The notes beneath the pieces are model-generated. The model was not told the origin of the DNA, searched no databases, and saw only the letters and a list, made by a program, of their open reading frames with translations. The position numbers were made by a program, and so were the translations under genes. From Lutibacter sp. B1 (GTDB taxonomy: Bacteria; Bacteroidota; Bacteroidia; Flavobacteriales; Flavobacteriaceae), in the NCBI RefSeq assembly GCF_012524075.1, contig NZ_JAAZUI010000028.1, positions 1-34,229 of the forward strand: a stretch of 34,229 nucleotides of DNA, given 5' to 3'. Below are positions 8,015 to 14,944 of the stretch, in pieces. Every line of letters starts with the position of its first letter. Positions within the stretch are counted from its first letter, which is position 1.

Positions 8015-9139
8015 TTGGCAGGAATTTATATACACATACCATTTTGTAAACAAGCATGTTATTATTGCGACTTTCATTTTTCAACTTCATTAAAAAGAAA
8101 AGATGAAATGATACAAGCAATTAGTAATGAATTAGTAATGCGAAAACATGAAGTTTTAAACCAAAAAATTGAAACCATTTATTTTGGAGGGGGAACGCCT
8201 TCACTTTTAACAATAAGTGAGCTAAAAGTAATTTTTGAAGTGATTTACACGAATTTTGATGTAGTTGAAAATGCCGAAATTACTTTAGAAGCCAATCCGG
8301 ATGATTTATCTGCTGAAAAAATAAAAGAGCTGGCAAAATCCCCGATAAATAGGTTAAGTATTGGAATTCAATCTTTTTTTGAGGACGATTTACAGTTTAT
8401 GAATAGAGCACATACAGCCGAAGAATCCAAAAAATGTTTAACAGAAGCTTTAAAATACTTTGATAATATTACAATCGATTTAATTTACGGAGTGCCCAAT
8501 ATGAGTAACAAAAAATGGTTGAAAAATTTGCAAACAGCATTTGATTTTGGAATACCTCATATTTCAAGCTACGCTTTAACGGTTGAAGAAAAAACAGCTT
8601 TGTATAGTTTTATTAAAAAAGGAAAAATACTGCCTGTTGATGAAAATTTAGCATTGCAACATTTTAATATATTGGTTGATGAAACCGAAAAGCAGAGATT
8701 TGTTCAATATGAAATTTCAAACTTTGGAAAACCCGGTTATTTTTCACAACACAATACTTCGTATTGGAAAGGAGAAGCATATATAGGAATTGGCCCTTCG
8801 GCACATTCATTTAATGGAACAGAAAGGTCATGGAATGTTTCAAACAATACAAAATATATGAAAGCTTTGCTCGAAAATACACTTCCGTCAAAAACTGAAG
8901 AGCTTACTGTAAATAATCGATTTAACGAGTATGTTATGACAGGCTTACGCACTATTTGGGGAGTTTCAATCCAAAAAATTGAAAAAGAATTTGGAATACC
9001 GTATGTAGAGCAATTAAAAGTAAATGCTCGGCAGTACATAAATAAAGGTTTGTTAGAAGTTAAAAATAATGTTTTAACAACTACTAAAAAAGGGAAGTTT
9101 TTAGCAGACGGTATAGCAAGCGATTTGTTTATCATATAA
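8015..9139 (+). CDS. hemW: Radical SAM protein HemW
   Basis: HemW is a heme-binding radical-SAM protein related to oxygen-independent coproporphyrinogen oxidase and implicated in heme delivery. The start is TTG at 8015, giving MAGIYIHIPFCKQACYYCDFHFST: the three cluster cysteines C11, C15 and C18 are present. The fourth cysteine found in genuine HemN is absent (CDF), which points to HemW. Downstream are YFGGGTPSLL, ITLEANPDDL, RLSIGIQSFFEDDL, the DLIYGVPN motif and the C-terminal HemN_C-like region with TGLRTIWGVS. The 374 residues match the family. A heme-handling gene is notable given the H-NOX heme sensor 8 kb away, but there is no direct link. Confidence 0.93.
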   Translation: MAGIYIHIPFCKQACYYCDFHFSTSLKRKDEMIQAISNELVMRKHEVLNQKIETIYFGGGTPSLLTISELKVIFEVIYTNFDVVENAEITLEANPDDLSAEKIKELAKSPINRLSIGIQSFFEDDLQFMNRAHTAEESKKCLTEALKYFDNITIDLIYGVPNMSNKKWLKNLQTAFDFGIPHISSYALTVEEKTALYSFIKKGKILPVDENLALQHFNILVDETEKQRFVQYEISNFGKPGYFSQHNTSYWKGEAYIGIGPSAHSFNGTERSWNVSNNTKYMKALLENTLPSKTEELTVNNRFNEYVMTGLRTIWGVSIQKIEKEFGIPYVEQLKVNARQYINKGLLEVKNNVLTTTKKGKFLADGIASDLFII

Positions 9140-9175
9140 AAAACAATCAGTATATTTGAGTAAGCACAAAATACT

Positions 9176-9784
9176 ATGGAATTATTTACCGGAATTTTAT
9201 TGGGAACTTTATTAACCTATTGGGGAATATCGTATTATAATCGTAAAAAAGGAGTACATCAAATTGAAAAACAATCAGTTGTATTGCTCGAAAAAATAAA
9301 AAGCGTTTGCAAACTTATAACTGTTGAAGGAGATTTTGCCGAAATTTATCATTACGAAGACACTAAAAACCGTTTTTTAAATATCATAACCAGTAAAAAA
9401 CAAGCTATTTTACTTATAAATGCCAAAGCACATATTGGATTTGATTTGTCGCAAATAACGTTAGAAGCAAATAATGAAAGAAGAGAAATAAAGCTAACTC
9501 ATTTTCCTGAACCTGAAGTGCTTACTATAGAAACCGAAGTTAAATACTACGATAAAAAAGATGGTTTTTTCAACAAATTTGCAGCTGTAGACTTAACAGG
9601 ATTAAATCAGGGAGCAAAACAATTTATAGTTGATAAAATTCCCGAAAGCGGATTGTTAGATACCGCCAAAAAAGAAGCACTCGACACCATTTTAATGATG
9701 GAGGAAATGATCGAAGCATCAGGATGGAAACTTAATTATTCTCAATTAGTTATTGACCAAAATGAACCCCAAAAGTTGGAATAA
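9176..9784 (+). CDS. DUF4230 domain protein
   Basis: A 202-residue protein with an N-terminal hydrophobic anchor (ELFTGILLGTLLTYWGISYY) and a soluble domain that I recognise as DUF4230 from the pattern KLITVEGDFAEIYHYED...KKQAILLINAKAHIGFDLSQI...LTHFPEPEVLTIETEVKYYDKKDGFFNKF. It most likely sits in the inner membrane with the domain outside the cytoplasm. The function of the family is unknown. It ends 2 bp before the MmcQ/YjbR gene, so the two are co-transcribed. Confidence 0.82.
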   Translation: MELFTGILLGTLLTYWGISYYNRKKGVHQIEKQSVVLLEKIKSVCKLITVEGDFAEIYHYEDTKNRFLNIITSKKQAILLINAKAHIGFDLSQITLEANNERREIKLTHFPEPEVLTIETEVKYYDKKDGFFNKFAAVDLTGLNQGAKQFIVDKIPESGLLDTAKKEALDTILMMEEMIEASGWKLNYSQLVIDQNEPQKLE

Positions 9785-9786
9785 GT

Positions 9787-10143
9787 ATGAATATTGAAGA
9801 ATTTAGAGATTATTGTCTTGCTAAAAAACATGTATCAGAATGCTTTCCTTTTGACGAGCAAACACTTGTTTTTAAAGTGGCAGACAAAATGTTTGCCTAT
9901 TCCGGTTTAGAACATCATCCTGCTAAGGTAAACCTAAAATGCGATCCGGACTGGGCAATTGAGCTGCGCGAAGAATATGAAGAGATTGTTCCCGGCTACC
10001 ATTCCAGCAAAATACATTGGAACACTGTTATCATTGAAGGCACTTTACAAAACTCGTTTATTAAGCAGCTAATTGACCATTCATACGCTATGGTTATCAA
10101 AGGAATGTCAAAAAAGAAACAAAAAGAGTTGGGTTTTTTGTAA
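9787..10143 (+). CDS. MmcQ/YjbR family protein
   Basis: A 118-residue protein of the MmcQ/YjbR family (cyaY-like fold, proposed DNA-binding). It shows the opening helix MNIEEFRDYCLAKKHVSECFPF, the FDEQTLVFKVADKMFAY strand pair, PAKVNLKCDPDWAIELREEY, and the characteristic ending PGYHSSKIHWNTV...IKQLIDHSYAMVIKGMSKKKQKEL. Length is typical. No cellular role is established for most members. It is followed by an intergenic repeat element. Confidence 0.9.
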   Translation: MNIEEFRDYCLAKKHVSECFPFDEQTLVFKVADKMFAYSGLEHHPAKVNLKCDPDWAIELREEYEEIVPGYHSSKIHWNTVIIEGTLQNSFIKQLIDHSYAMVIKGMSKKKQKELGFL

Positions 10144-10151
10144 ATTTATTA

Positions 10152-10224
10152 GGGTGTTACCGCTAAAGCGGTCACGCTTTCCGTTCTATCTTTTTACTTT
10201 GTAAAAAGGATGCCACTACAATCG
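10152..10224 (-). repeat. Intergenic repeat element, copy 1 (minus orientation)
   Basis: Read on the minus strand, this element starts CGATTGTAGTGG, passes GAACGGAAAGCGTGACCG and ends GGTAACACCC. The same skeleton occurs on the plus strand at 33265-33332 (GGATTGCAGTGA ... AACGAAAAGCCCGACCG ... GGTAACGCCC). Two hairpins are visible: ACCGCT/AGCGGT (10159-10172) and CTTTTTAC/GTAAAAAG (10190-10208). From memory, similar GATTGCAGTG...AAAGCCCGACC...AACGCCC sequences recur between genes in many flavobacterial genomes. The element lies between mmcQ and the aldehyde dehydrogenase and may act as a terminator. Confidence 0.65.
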
Positions 10225-10246
10225 TTAACACAAAAAAATAACAACA

Positions 10247-11830
10247 ATGATCACAGGAAAAAACTATATAGGAAACCTACTGTCATCACTAGGAAAAGTC
10301 ACTTTTAAAACTTTCAATCCTGAAACCAATACCGAAAACGAATACATTTTTACCGAAGCTTCAGAAATAGAAATTAATAAAGCAGTAGAATTGGCAACGG
10401 AAGCATTTAAAGAATACAGCAAAATATCAGGATTAAAAAAAAGCGAATTTTTAAACCAAATTGCAACTGAAATTGAAGTTTTAGGTGATGAATTGTTAAA
10501 AGTATATTGCGAAGAATCCGGTTTAACAAAACAAAGAGCAGAGTCAGAAAGAGGCAGAACCGTATTTCAACTACGTTCTTTTGCGCAATTAGTAAAAGAA
10601 GGTTCTTGGGTAGAAGCAACTATTGAAACAGCAATACCCAACAGAAAACCAACTCCTAAACCCGATTTACGAAAAATGTTAATTCCGTTAGGACCGGTAG
10701 TTGTGTTTGGTGCAAGTAATTTTCCTTTCGCATATTCAACTGCAGGAGGCGATACCGCTTCAGCTTTAGCAGCAGGTTGTCCTGTTATTGTAAAATCACA
10801 CCCAATGCATGCCGGCACAGGAGAAATGGTAGCTTCAGCCATTATAAAAGCCGCCGAAAAAACAGCTGTGCCAAATGGTGTGTTTTCTAATTTAAACAGT
10901 AGCGGAATTGATGTGGGTGTAAATTTGGTAAAACATCCTCAAGTTAAAGCGGTTGGGTTTACCGGTAGTATGCAAGGCGGAAGAGCTTTATTCGATTTGG
11001 CAGCTAAGCGTAAAGAGCCAATTCCCGTTTTTGCTGAAATGGGAAGCGTAAATCCGGTAGTTCTATTGCCAAATGCCGTAAAAAACAATTTTAAAAAATG
11101 GGCTAAAGCTTATGCAAAATCAATTACGTTAGGTTCAGGGCAGTTTTGTACAAATCCCGGATTGCTTTTTGGAATTAAAGGAGTTGATTTAACCAATTTT
11201 ATTCAAAAATTAGCTAGTGAAATTGTAAAAATTCAGCCAACTTGTATGTTACATCCAACTATAATTGGAGCTTACGAAAAAAATAAAAGCACCATGCAAA
11301 ATCAACAGGGTTTGCAAACGGTAGTAGATTTAAAAAATGAGACTCCAACAAATTATGGAAGACAAATTATTACTACTGTAGAAGGCGAAACCTTTTTAAA
11401 GAATTCAACACTACATCAAGAGGTTTTCGGACCTTTTTCTATGGTTGTTCAATGTGAAGATAAAGAACAACTAGAGCAGATTATTACAAATTTAGAAGGT
11501 CAACTAACAGGAACACTAATTTCAGACGGAGATGAAATAAAAGCGTATGAAACTATTGTTAATGCTTTGCAAAATAGAGTAGGACGACTTATTTTTAACG
11601 GTGTTTCAACTGGCGTAGAGGTTTGTGGTGCAATGGTGCATGGTGGTCCGTATCCAGCTTCAACGGATAGCAGATTTACTGCAGTTGGTGTACATTCAAT
11701 TAAACGTTGGGTACGCCCAATTTCATTTCAAAATTGGCCTGATAATCAATTACCCGATGAGTTGAAAAATGAAAATCCTCTAAAAATAAATAGAAATATA
11801 AATGGTGAACAAACTATAAAACCAATTTAA
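10247..11830 (+). CDS. NADP-dependent aldehyde dehydrogenase, 2-oxoglutarate semialdehyde dehydrogenase type
   Basis: A 527-residue aldehyde dehydrogenase resembling the 2,5-dioxovalerate (alpha-ketoglutarate semialdehyde) dehydrogenases used in hydroxyproline or sugar-acid breakdown. Visible are the oxyanion-region segment GASNFPFAYSTAGGDTASALAAG, the cofactor-site KSHPMHAGTGE, the GFTGS turn, the catalytic Glu264 in FAEMGSVNPV and the catalytic Cys301 in GSGQFCTNPG. The C-terminal NGVSTGVEVCGAMVHGGPYPAS matches this subgroup. The usual partners (hydroxyproline epimerase, dihydrodipicolinate-synthase-like lyase) are absent here. The substrate is therefore inferred from subfamily resemblance only. 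A MarR regulator follows 52 bp downstream. Confidence 0.85.
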   Translation: MITGKNYIGNLLSSLGKVTFKTFNPETNTENEYIFTEASEIEINKAVELATEAFKEYSKISGLKKSEFLNQIATEIEVLGDELLKVYCEESGLTKQRAESERGRTVFQLRSFAQLVKEGSWVEATIETAIPNRKPTPKPDLRKMLIPLGPVVVFGASNFPFAYSTAGGDTASALAAGCPVIVKSHPMHAGTGEMVASAIIKAAEKTAVPNGVFSNLNSSGIDVGVNLVKHPQVKAVGFTGSMQGGRALFDLAAKRKEPIPVFAEMGSVNPVVLLPNAVKNNFKKWAKAYAKSITLGSGQFCTNPGLLFGIKGVDLTNFIQKLASEIVKIQPTCMLHPTIIGAYEKNKSTMQNQQGLQTVVDLKNETPTNYGRQIITTVEGETFLKNSTLHQEVFGPFSMVVQCEDKEQLEQIITNLEGQLTGTLISDGDEIKAYETIVNALQNRVGRLIFNGVSTGVEVCGAMVHGGPYPASTDSRFTAVGVHSIKRWVRPISFQNWPDNQLPDELKNENPLKINRNINGEQTIKPI

Positions 11831-11870
11831 TGTAATTATTGACTAAAAAGTTTGACTTGCTTTTTTTTGT

Positions 11871-11878
11871 TATTTTTG
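11871..11878 (+). promoter_or_regulatory. Probable -7 box of the MarR gene, 4 bp before the start codon
   Basis: TATTTTTG matches TAnnTTTG; TTTG at 11851-11854 could be the -33 box with a spacer of 16 bp. The ATG lies only 4 bp past the box, so the transcript would start at or inside the start codon (leaderless). Confidence 0.45.
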
Positions 11879-11882
11879 AAGT

Positions 11883-12359
11883 ATGACATTTATAGATATT
11901 TTAATAAAACTTAGAAGAATTGTACGCTCTGTTAATTTAGAAAGTAAACGTGTTGAAAAAGAACAAGGTATAAGCATTCCGCAGTTGTTATGTTTACAAT
12001 TTTTATCTGAACAAGAAGAGTACAGAGCAAAAGCATCTAAACTTAAAGAGTTCTTAAACTTAAATGCAAGTACAATTACAGGCATTATTAATAGATTAGA
12101 AAAAAAAGGACTTATTGCTAAACTGCCAAAAGCAAACGATAAAAGAGTTACCCTTATTTCATTAACTGCAAAAGGAATGGAACTTATTCAAACAGCTCCA
12201 ATTACATTTCAACAAAAGTTAAGCGAAAAATTACAGGCACTTCCACCCAAAAAATTAAAAACTATAGTAGAAGGTATAGATCTTTTAACCGAGCTTATGG
12301 AAGTTGAAGAGATTGAAGCTTCACCTATAGTAACTTCAGAAGAGTTCCCCTCAGAGTAA
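11883..12359 (+). CDS. MarR-family winged-helix regulator
   Basis: A 158-residue transcriptional regulator. The first helix (MTFIDILIKLRRIVRSVNLESKRVEKEQGIS) is followed by the winged helix: PQLLCLQFLSEQEEYRAKASKLKEFLNLNASTITGIINRLEKKGLIAK with the recognition helix, then the wing KANDKRVTLISLTAKGMEL with the conserved Asp-Lys-Arg. The C-terminal dimerisation helices end in an acidic tail. MarR proteins usually bind palindromes as dimers and respond to small ligands or oxidation. No cysteine is placed in an OhrR-like position (only C38 is seen). A perfect 24-bp palindrome lies in the next promoter downstream and is the obvious candidate operator. Confidence 0.9.
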   Translation: MTFIDILIKLRRIVRSVNLESKRVEKEQGISIPQLLCLQFLSEQEEYRAKASKLKEFLNLNASTITGIINRLEKKGLIAKLPKANDKRVTLISLTAKGMELIQTAPITFQQKLSEKLQALPPKKLKTIVEGIDLLTELMEVEEIEASPIVTSEEFPSE

Positions 12360-12423
12360 ATTGTATTTTTAAGAGTTTAATAAATTTCTGCAGAAATAGT
12401 TATTATTTAATTAAAAACAATAG

Positions 12424-12461
12424 TATTTTATAGCTTTTTTATGCAAAAAAGCTATAAAATA
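12424..12461. terminator. 17-bp hairpin terminator after the MarR gene
   Basis: Arms 12424-12440 and 12445-12461 are exact reverse complements (TATAGCTTTTTT / AAAAAAGCTATA core) around the loop ATGC. The U/A-rich hairpin separates the MarR gene from the bS21 operon, which has its own promoter. Confidence 0.7.
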
Positions 12462-12492
12462 ATGTTAAATTTTATTTTTTGTTGTTTTTTTA

Positions 12493-12525
12493 AAATTGTT
12501 TCTATAGAAACAATTTGTATCTTTG
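12493..12525 (+). promoter_or_regulatory. Promoter of the bS21-GNAT-racemase operon with a 24-bp palindromic operator
   Basis: TTG at 12496-12498 and TATCTTTG at 12518-12525 are separated by 19 bp, a textbook Bacteroidota promoter. The bases 12493-12516 form a perfect palindrome (core TTGTTTCTATAGAAACAA) filling the whole spacer, so a bound dimer would block RNA polymerase. Size and symmetry fit a MarR dimer, and a MarR gene lies 134 bp upstream. Confidence 0.85.
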
Positions 12526-12552
12526 CATACAACTATAATATTAAAATAATAT

Positions 12553-12747
12553 ATGCTTATAATTAAAGTACAGGATAATGAAAAAATTGATAGAGCTTTA
12601 AAGAGATATCGTAATAAAACACGAAAAACAAAACTGATAAATAATCTTAGAGAAAATAAACACTACACTAAAAAATCTATAAAAAGAAGAAAACAGGTAG
12701 AAAAAGCTAAATACAAGCAATATTTAAGTGATAAAGAAAACATATAA
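12553..12747 (+). CDS. rpsU: Ribosomal protein bS21, divergent paralogue
   Basis: A 64-residue, very basic protein matching bS21 of the small ribosomal subunit: MLIIKVQDNEKIDRALKRYR, then KHYTKKSIKRRKQVEKAKYKQYL. It departs from the usual flavobacterial type in the middle (RNKTRKTKLINNLREN where K-R-K-F-x-x-T is normal). It is also not in the expected rpsU context (I recall xerC/tuf neighbours). It is thus probably a second copy. Tyr54, reported as important for hiding the anti-Shine-Dalgarno in Flavobacterium ribosomes, is present by position. There is no Shine-Dalgarno in the 20 bases before the ATG. It heads an operon with a GNAT enzyme and a racemase under a palindromic operator. Confidence 0.88.
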   Translation: MLIIKVQDNEKIDRALKRYRNKTRKTKLINNLRENKHYTKKSIKRRKQVEKAKYKQYLSDKENI

Positions 12748-12751
12748 TACT

Positions 12752-13198
12752 ATGGATGTTTTTACTATTTATAATGAGGATTTAAAGCCTACAAAAAACG
12801 AAAAAGAAGAAATAGTAGCATTTTTATATGAACATTTAGATGAATATGGCGACAAAAAAAAGGATATTCAAAAATGTTTGGAATTTGCTGTTAAAGAATC
12901 TGAAAAAGCGTTAGGAGGTTTTGTATTAACACTTTTTGAAGGCGACAAACTAATTGGAGCTACTATTGTAAACAAAACAGGGATGTCAGGTTATATTCCT
13001 GAAAATATACTTGTTTATATTGCAGTACATAATAGTACTAGAGGAAAAGGTGTTGGAAAAAAAATTATGCAAAAAGCTATTGAAATTGCTGAAGGTGACA
13101 TAGCGCTGCATGTTGAACCCAATAATCCTGCCAAACATTTGTACGAGAAACTAGGTTTTGAAAATAAATATTTGGAAATGAGATATATAAAAGCGTAG
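12752..13198 (+). CDS. GNAT-family N-acetyltransferase
   Basis: A 148-residue acetyl-CoA-dependent acetyltransferase. The fold is marked by GGFVLTLFEGDKLIGATIVNKTG (strands 2-4), the acetyl-CoA pyrophosphate loop STRGKGVGKKIMQKAIEIA, and the C-terminal HVEPNNPAKHLYEKLGFENKYLEMRYIK. The frame is open to a GTG at 12728, but the ATG at 12752, 4 bp after the bS21 stop, is preferred. The acceptor is unknown. Sitting between a ribosomal protein and an amino-acid racemase, it could modify either a ribosomal protein or an amino acid; neither can be decided from sequence. Confidence 0.85.
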   Translation: MDVFTIYNEDLKPTKNEKEEIVAFLYEHLDEYGDKKKDIQKCLEFAVKESEKALGGFVLTLFEGDKLIGATIVNKTGMSGYIPENILVYIAVHNSTRGKGVGKKIMQKAIEIAEGDIALHVEPNNPAKHLYEKLGFENKYLEMRYIKA

Positions 13199-13206
13199 TA
13201 CATCTT

Positions 13207-14280
13207 ATGGCCTATATAACACTAAATAAAGATTTATTAGCAAAGAACTATTCTTACTTACAGGAATTATTTGATAAACACAATAAGGATTGGGCTCCTG
13301 TTTTGAAAATGCTATGTGGTAATAAGAAATATTTAGAATATGTATTATCATTAGGAAATGAACAGGTATGTGACTCAAGATTAACGAATTTAAAAATTAT
13401 TAAATCTATAAAACCTACTGTAGAAACCATTTATATTAAACCACCGGCAAAAAAAAGTATTACAAGTGTTGTAAAATATGCTGATGTAAGTTTTAATACA
13501 GAATTTACTACCATAAAATGGTTATCAGAAGAAGCAGTTAAGCAAAATAAAATTCATCGTATAATAATTATGATTGAATTAGGAGATTTGCGTGAAGGTA
13601 TTTTAGGCGAAGATTTAATTGAGTTTTATAAGAAGGTTTTTGAACTTCCAAATATAAAGGTAGCAGGTATAGGGGCAAACCTTAATTGTTTAAGCGGTAT
13701 AATGCCAAGTAGAGATAAGCTAATTCAACTTAGTTTGTACGAACAGTTGATAGAAGCAATATTAGGTGAAAAAATCGAAGGTGTTTCCGGTGGTTCTTCA
13801 GTAATGATTCCCTTATTGTTAAAAAAACAAATACCAAAAGGCATAAATCACTTTAGAATTGGTGAAACTTTGTTTTTTGGAAAGGATTTATTTACAAATA
13901 AAATAATTCCAAAAATGAAGGACGATGTTTTTTTATTGCATGCTGAAATTATTGAAATAACTGAAAAGCCCATTGTTCCTTTTGGAGAATTGGAAGAAAA
14001 TCCATCAGGAGAAATGTTAGAAATAAATCCGGAAGATTATGGAGTAATACATAGCAGAGGTATTTTAGATATTGGGTTGTTAGATATCTCTAAACCTGAC
14101 TTTTTAATCCCTGTCGATAAAAAAATTTCTATAGTTGGAGCAAGTTCAGATATGCTTGTGGTTGATTTAAACCAAACCAGAAAAAAATATAAGGTTGGTG
14201 ATATAGTTTCTTTTAAAATGAAATATATGGGTGCATTACAAATTATGAACTCAAAATATATTGAAAAAAAATTGATTTAA
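13207..14280 (+). CDS. PLP-dependent alanine/ornithine-racemase-family protein
   Basis: A 357-residue fold-type III PLP enzyme of the alanine/ornithine racemase family (Orr-like, distinct from biosynthetic Alr). The probable PLP lysine is K34 in WAPVLKMLCGN at the end of the first barrel strand. Further marks are IIIMIELGDLREGI, GIGANLNCLSGIMPS, the phosphate-binding GVSGGSSVMIPLL and HFRIGETLFFGKD. The C-terminal beta domain contains GILDIGLLDISKPDFLIP. Such enzymes racemise ornithine, lysine, alanine or similar. It starts 8 bp after the GNAT stop codon, so it is the third gene of the bS21 operon, and it ends at a strong bidirectional terminator. The substrate is unknown. Confidence 0.85.
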   Translation: MAYITLNKDLLAKNYSYLQELFDKHNKDWAPVLKMLCGNKKYLEYVLSLGNEQVCDSRLTNLKIIKSIKPTVETIYIKPPAKKSITSVVKYADVSFNTEFTTIKWLSEEAVKQNKIHRIIIMIELGDLREGILGEDLIEFYKKVFELPNIKVAGIGANLNCLSGIMPSRDKLIQLSLYEQLIEAILGEKIEGVSGGSSVMIPLLLKKQIPKGINHFRIGETLFFGKDLFTNKIIPKMKDDVFLLHAEIIEITEKPIVPFGELEENPSGEMLEINPEDYGVIHSRGILDIGLLDISKPDFLIPVDKKISIVGASSDMLVVDLNQTRKKYKVGDIVSFKMKYMGALQIMNSKYIEKKLI

Positions 14281-14290
14281 TTATAAAAAA

Positions 14291-14314
14291 AAAAGCAGCT
14301 CTAGAGCTGCTTTT
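14291..14314. terminator. Bidirectional terminator between convergent operons
   Basis: A perfect 24-bp palindrome (core AAGCAGCTCTAGAGCTGCTT) with A and T runs on both sides lies between the racemase stop (14280) and the redoxin stop (14322). It serves both strands. Confidence 0.85.
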
Positions 14315-14321
14315 AACTAAC

Positions 14322-14933
14322 TTATTTTTTAATAGTACAACCAATTGCCTTTGTAAAATTGACTTTTGGTTTTTCTCCTACTAACAAAGCATTTACAGCA
14401 TCTTCTACATATTTTGCAGTTACAGCACTTTCATTTTGAGAATTGTTATCAATTGCTCCAATATAAGCTACTTTTAAAGCACCTTTTTCTTTATTCAATA
14501 AAAATACATGTGGTGTTCTTGTAGCTCCATATTGCGGATAAATTTTTTGTCCTTCATCAAACAAATAAGGAAACGTAAATCCTTTTTCTTTGGCACGAAC
14601 TTTCATAGATTCAAAATCGTCGCCTTTAGAAACTTCAGGATTATTTGGGTTAATTGCTATTACAGGATATCCATGTTCTTTAAACTTTTTATCCAAAGCT
14701 ATAATTCGATCTTCATAAGCTACTGAAAATGGGCAATGATTACAGGTAAATATCACTATAAAACCTTTAGCATCTTTAAAATCTGCCATCGAAACCATTT
14801 TATCATTAATATTTTTTAATTTAAAATCGGTTGCAGTATCGCCAATTTTATAACCTTCGGATGAATTTTTTACTGCAAAAGCTGTAATTACAGCAAATAC
14901 AGTAAGTATCAGTAAAATATTTAATTTTTTCAT
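14322..14933 (-). CDS. Exported thioredoxin-fold (AhpC/TSA-like) protein
   Basis: A 203-residue protein with an N-terminal signal peptide (LNILLILTVFAVITAFAV) and a peroxiredoxin-like thioredoxin domain: GDTATDFKLKNINDKMVSMADF, then the active-site region IVIFTCNHCPFS with a CxxC pair (C64, C67), then PVIAINPNNPEVSKGDDFESM and PYLFDEGQKIYPQYGATRTPHVFLL with the cis-proline. A third cysteine (C198) lies near the C terminus. The probable role is thiol chemistry in the periplasm. It is 11 bp downstream of a TlpA-like lipoprotein gene on the same strand, so the two probably form a redox operon. Confidence 0.88.
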   Translation of the reverse strand: MKKLNILLILTVFAVITAFAVKNSSEGYKIGDTATDFKLKNINDKMVSMADFKDAKGFIVIFTCNHCPFSVAYEDRIIALDKKFKEHGYPVIAINPNNPEVSKGDDFESMKVRAKEKGFTFPYLFDEGQKIYPQYGATRTPHVFLLNKEKGALKVAYIGAIDNNSQNESAVTAKYVEDAVNALLVGEKPKVNFTKAIGCTIKK

Positions 14934-14944
14934 AAGTAAGTGGT

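Noticed and set aside
7613-8077. A longer, 154-residue form of the ABM-fold protein
   Set aside because: The additional N-terminal 59 residues do not fit the fold, overlap the start of hemW and extend past a good -7 box; the ATG at 7900 gives the normal length.
8737-9135. A 132-codon open frame on the minus strand inside hemW
   Set aside because: It lies wholly within a gene with clear HemW motifs on the other strand, and its translation has no domain-like pattern. It is an overlap artefact.
10567-10842. A 91-codon minus-strand frame inside the aldehyde dehydrogenase gene
   Set aside because: The plus-strand protein carries the conserved dehydrogenase motifs through this part, so the antisense frame is incidental.
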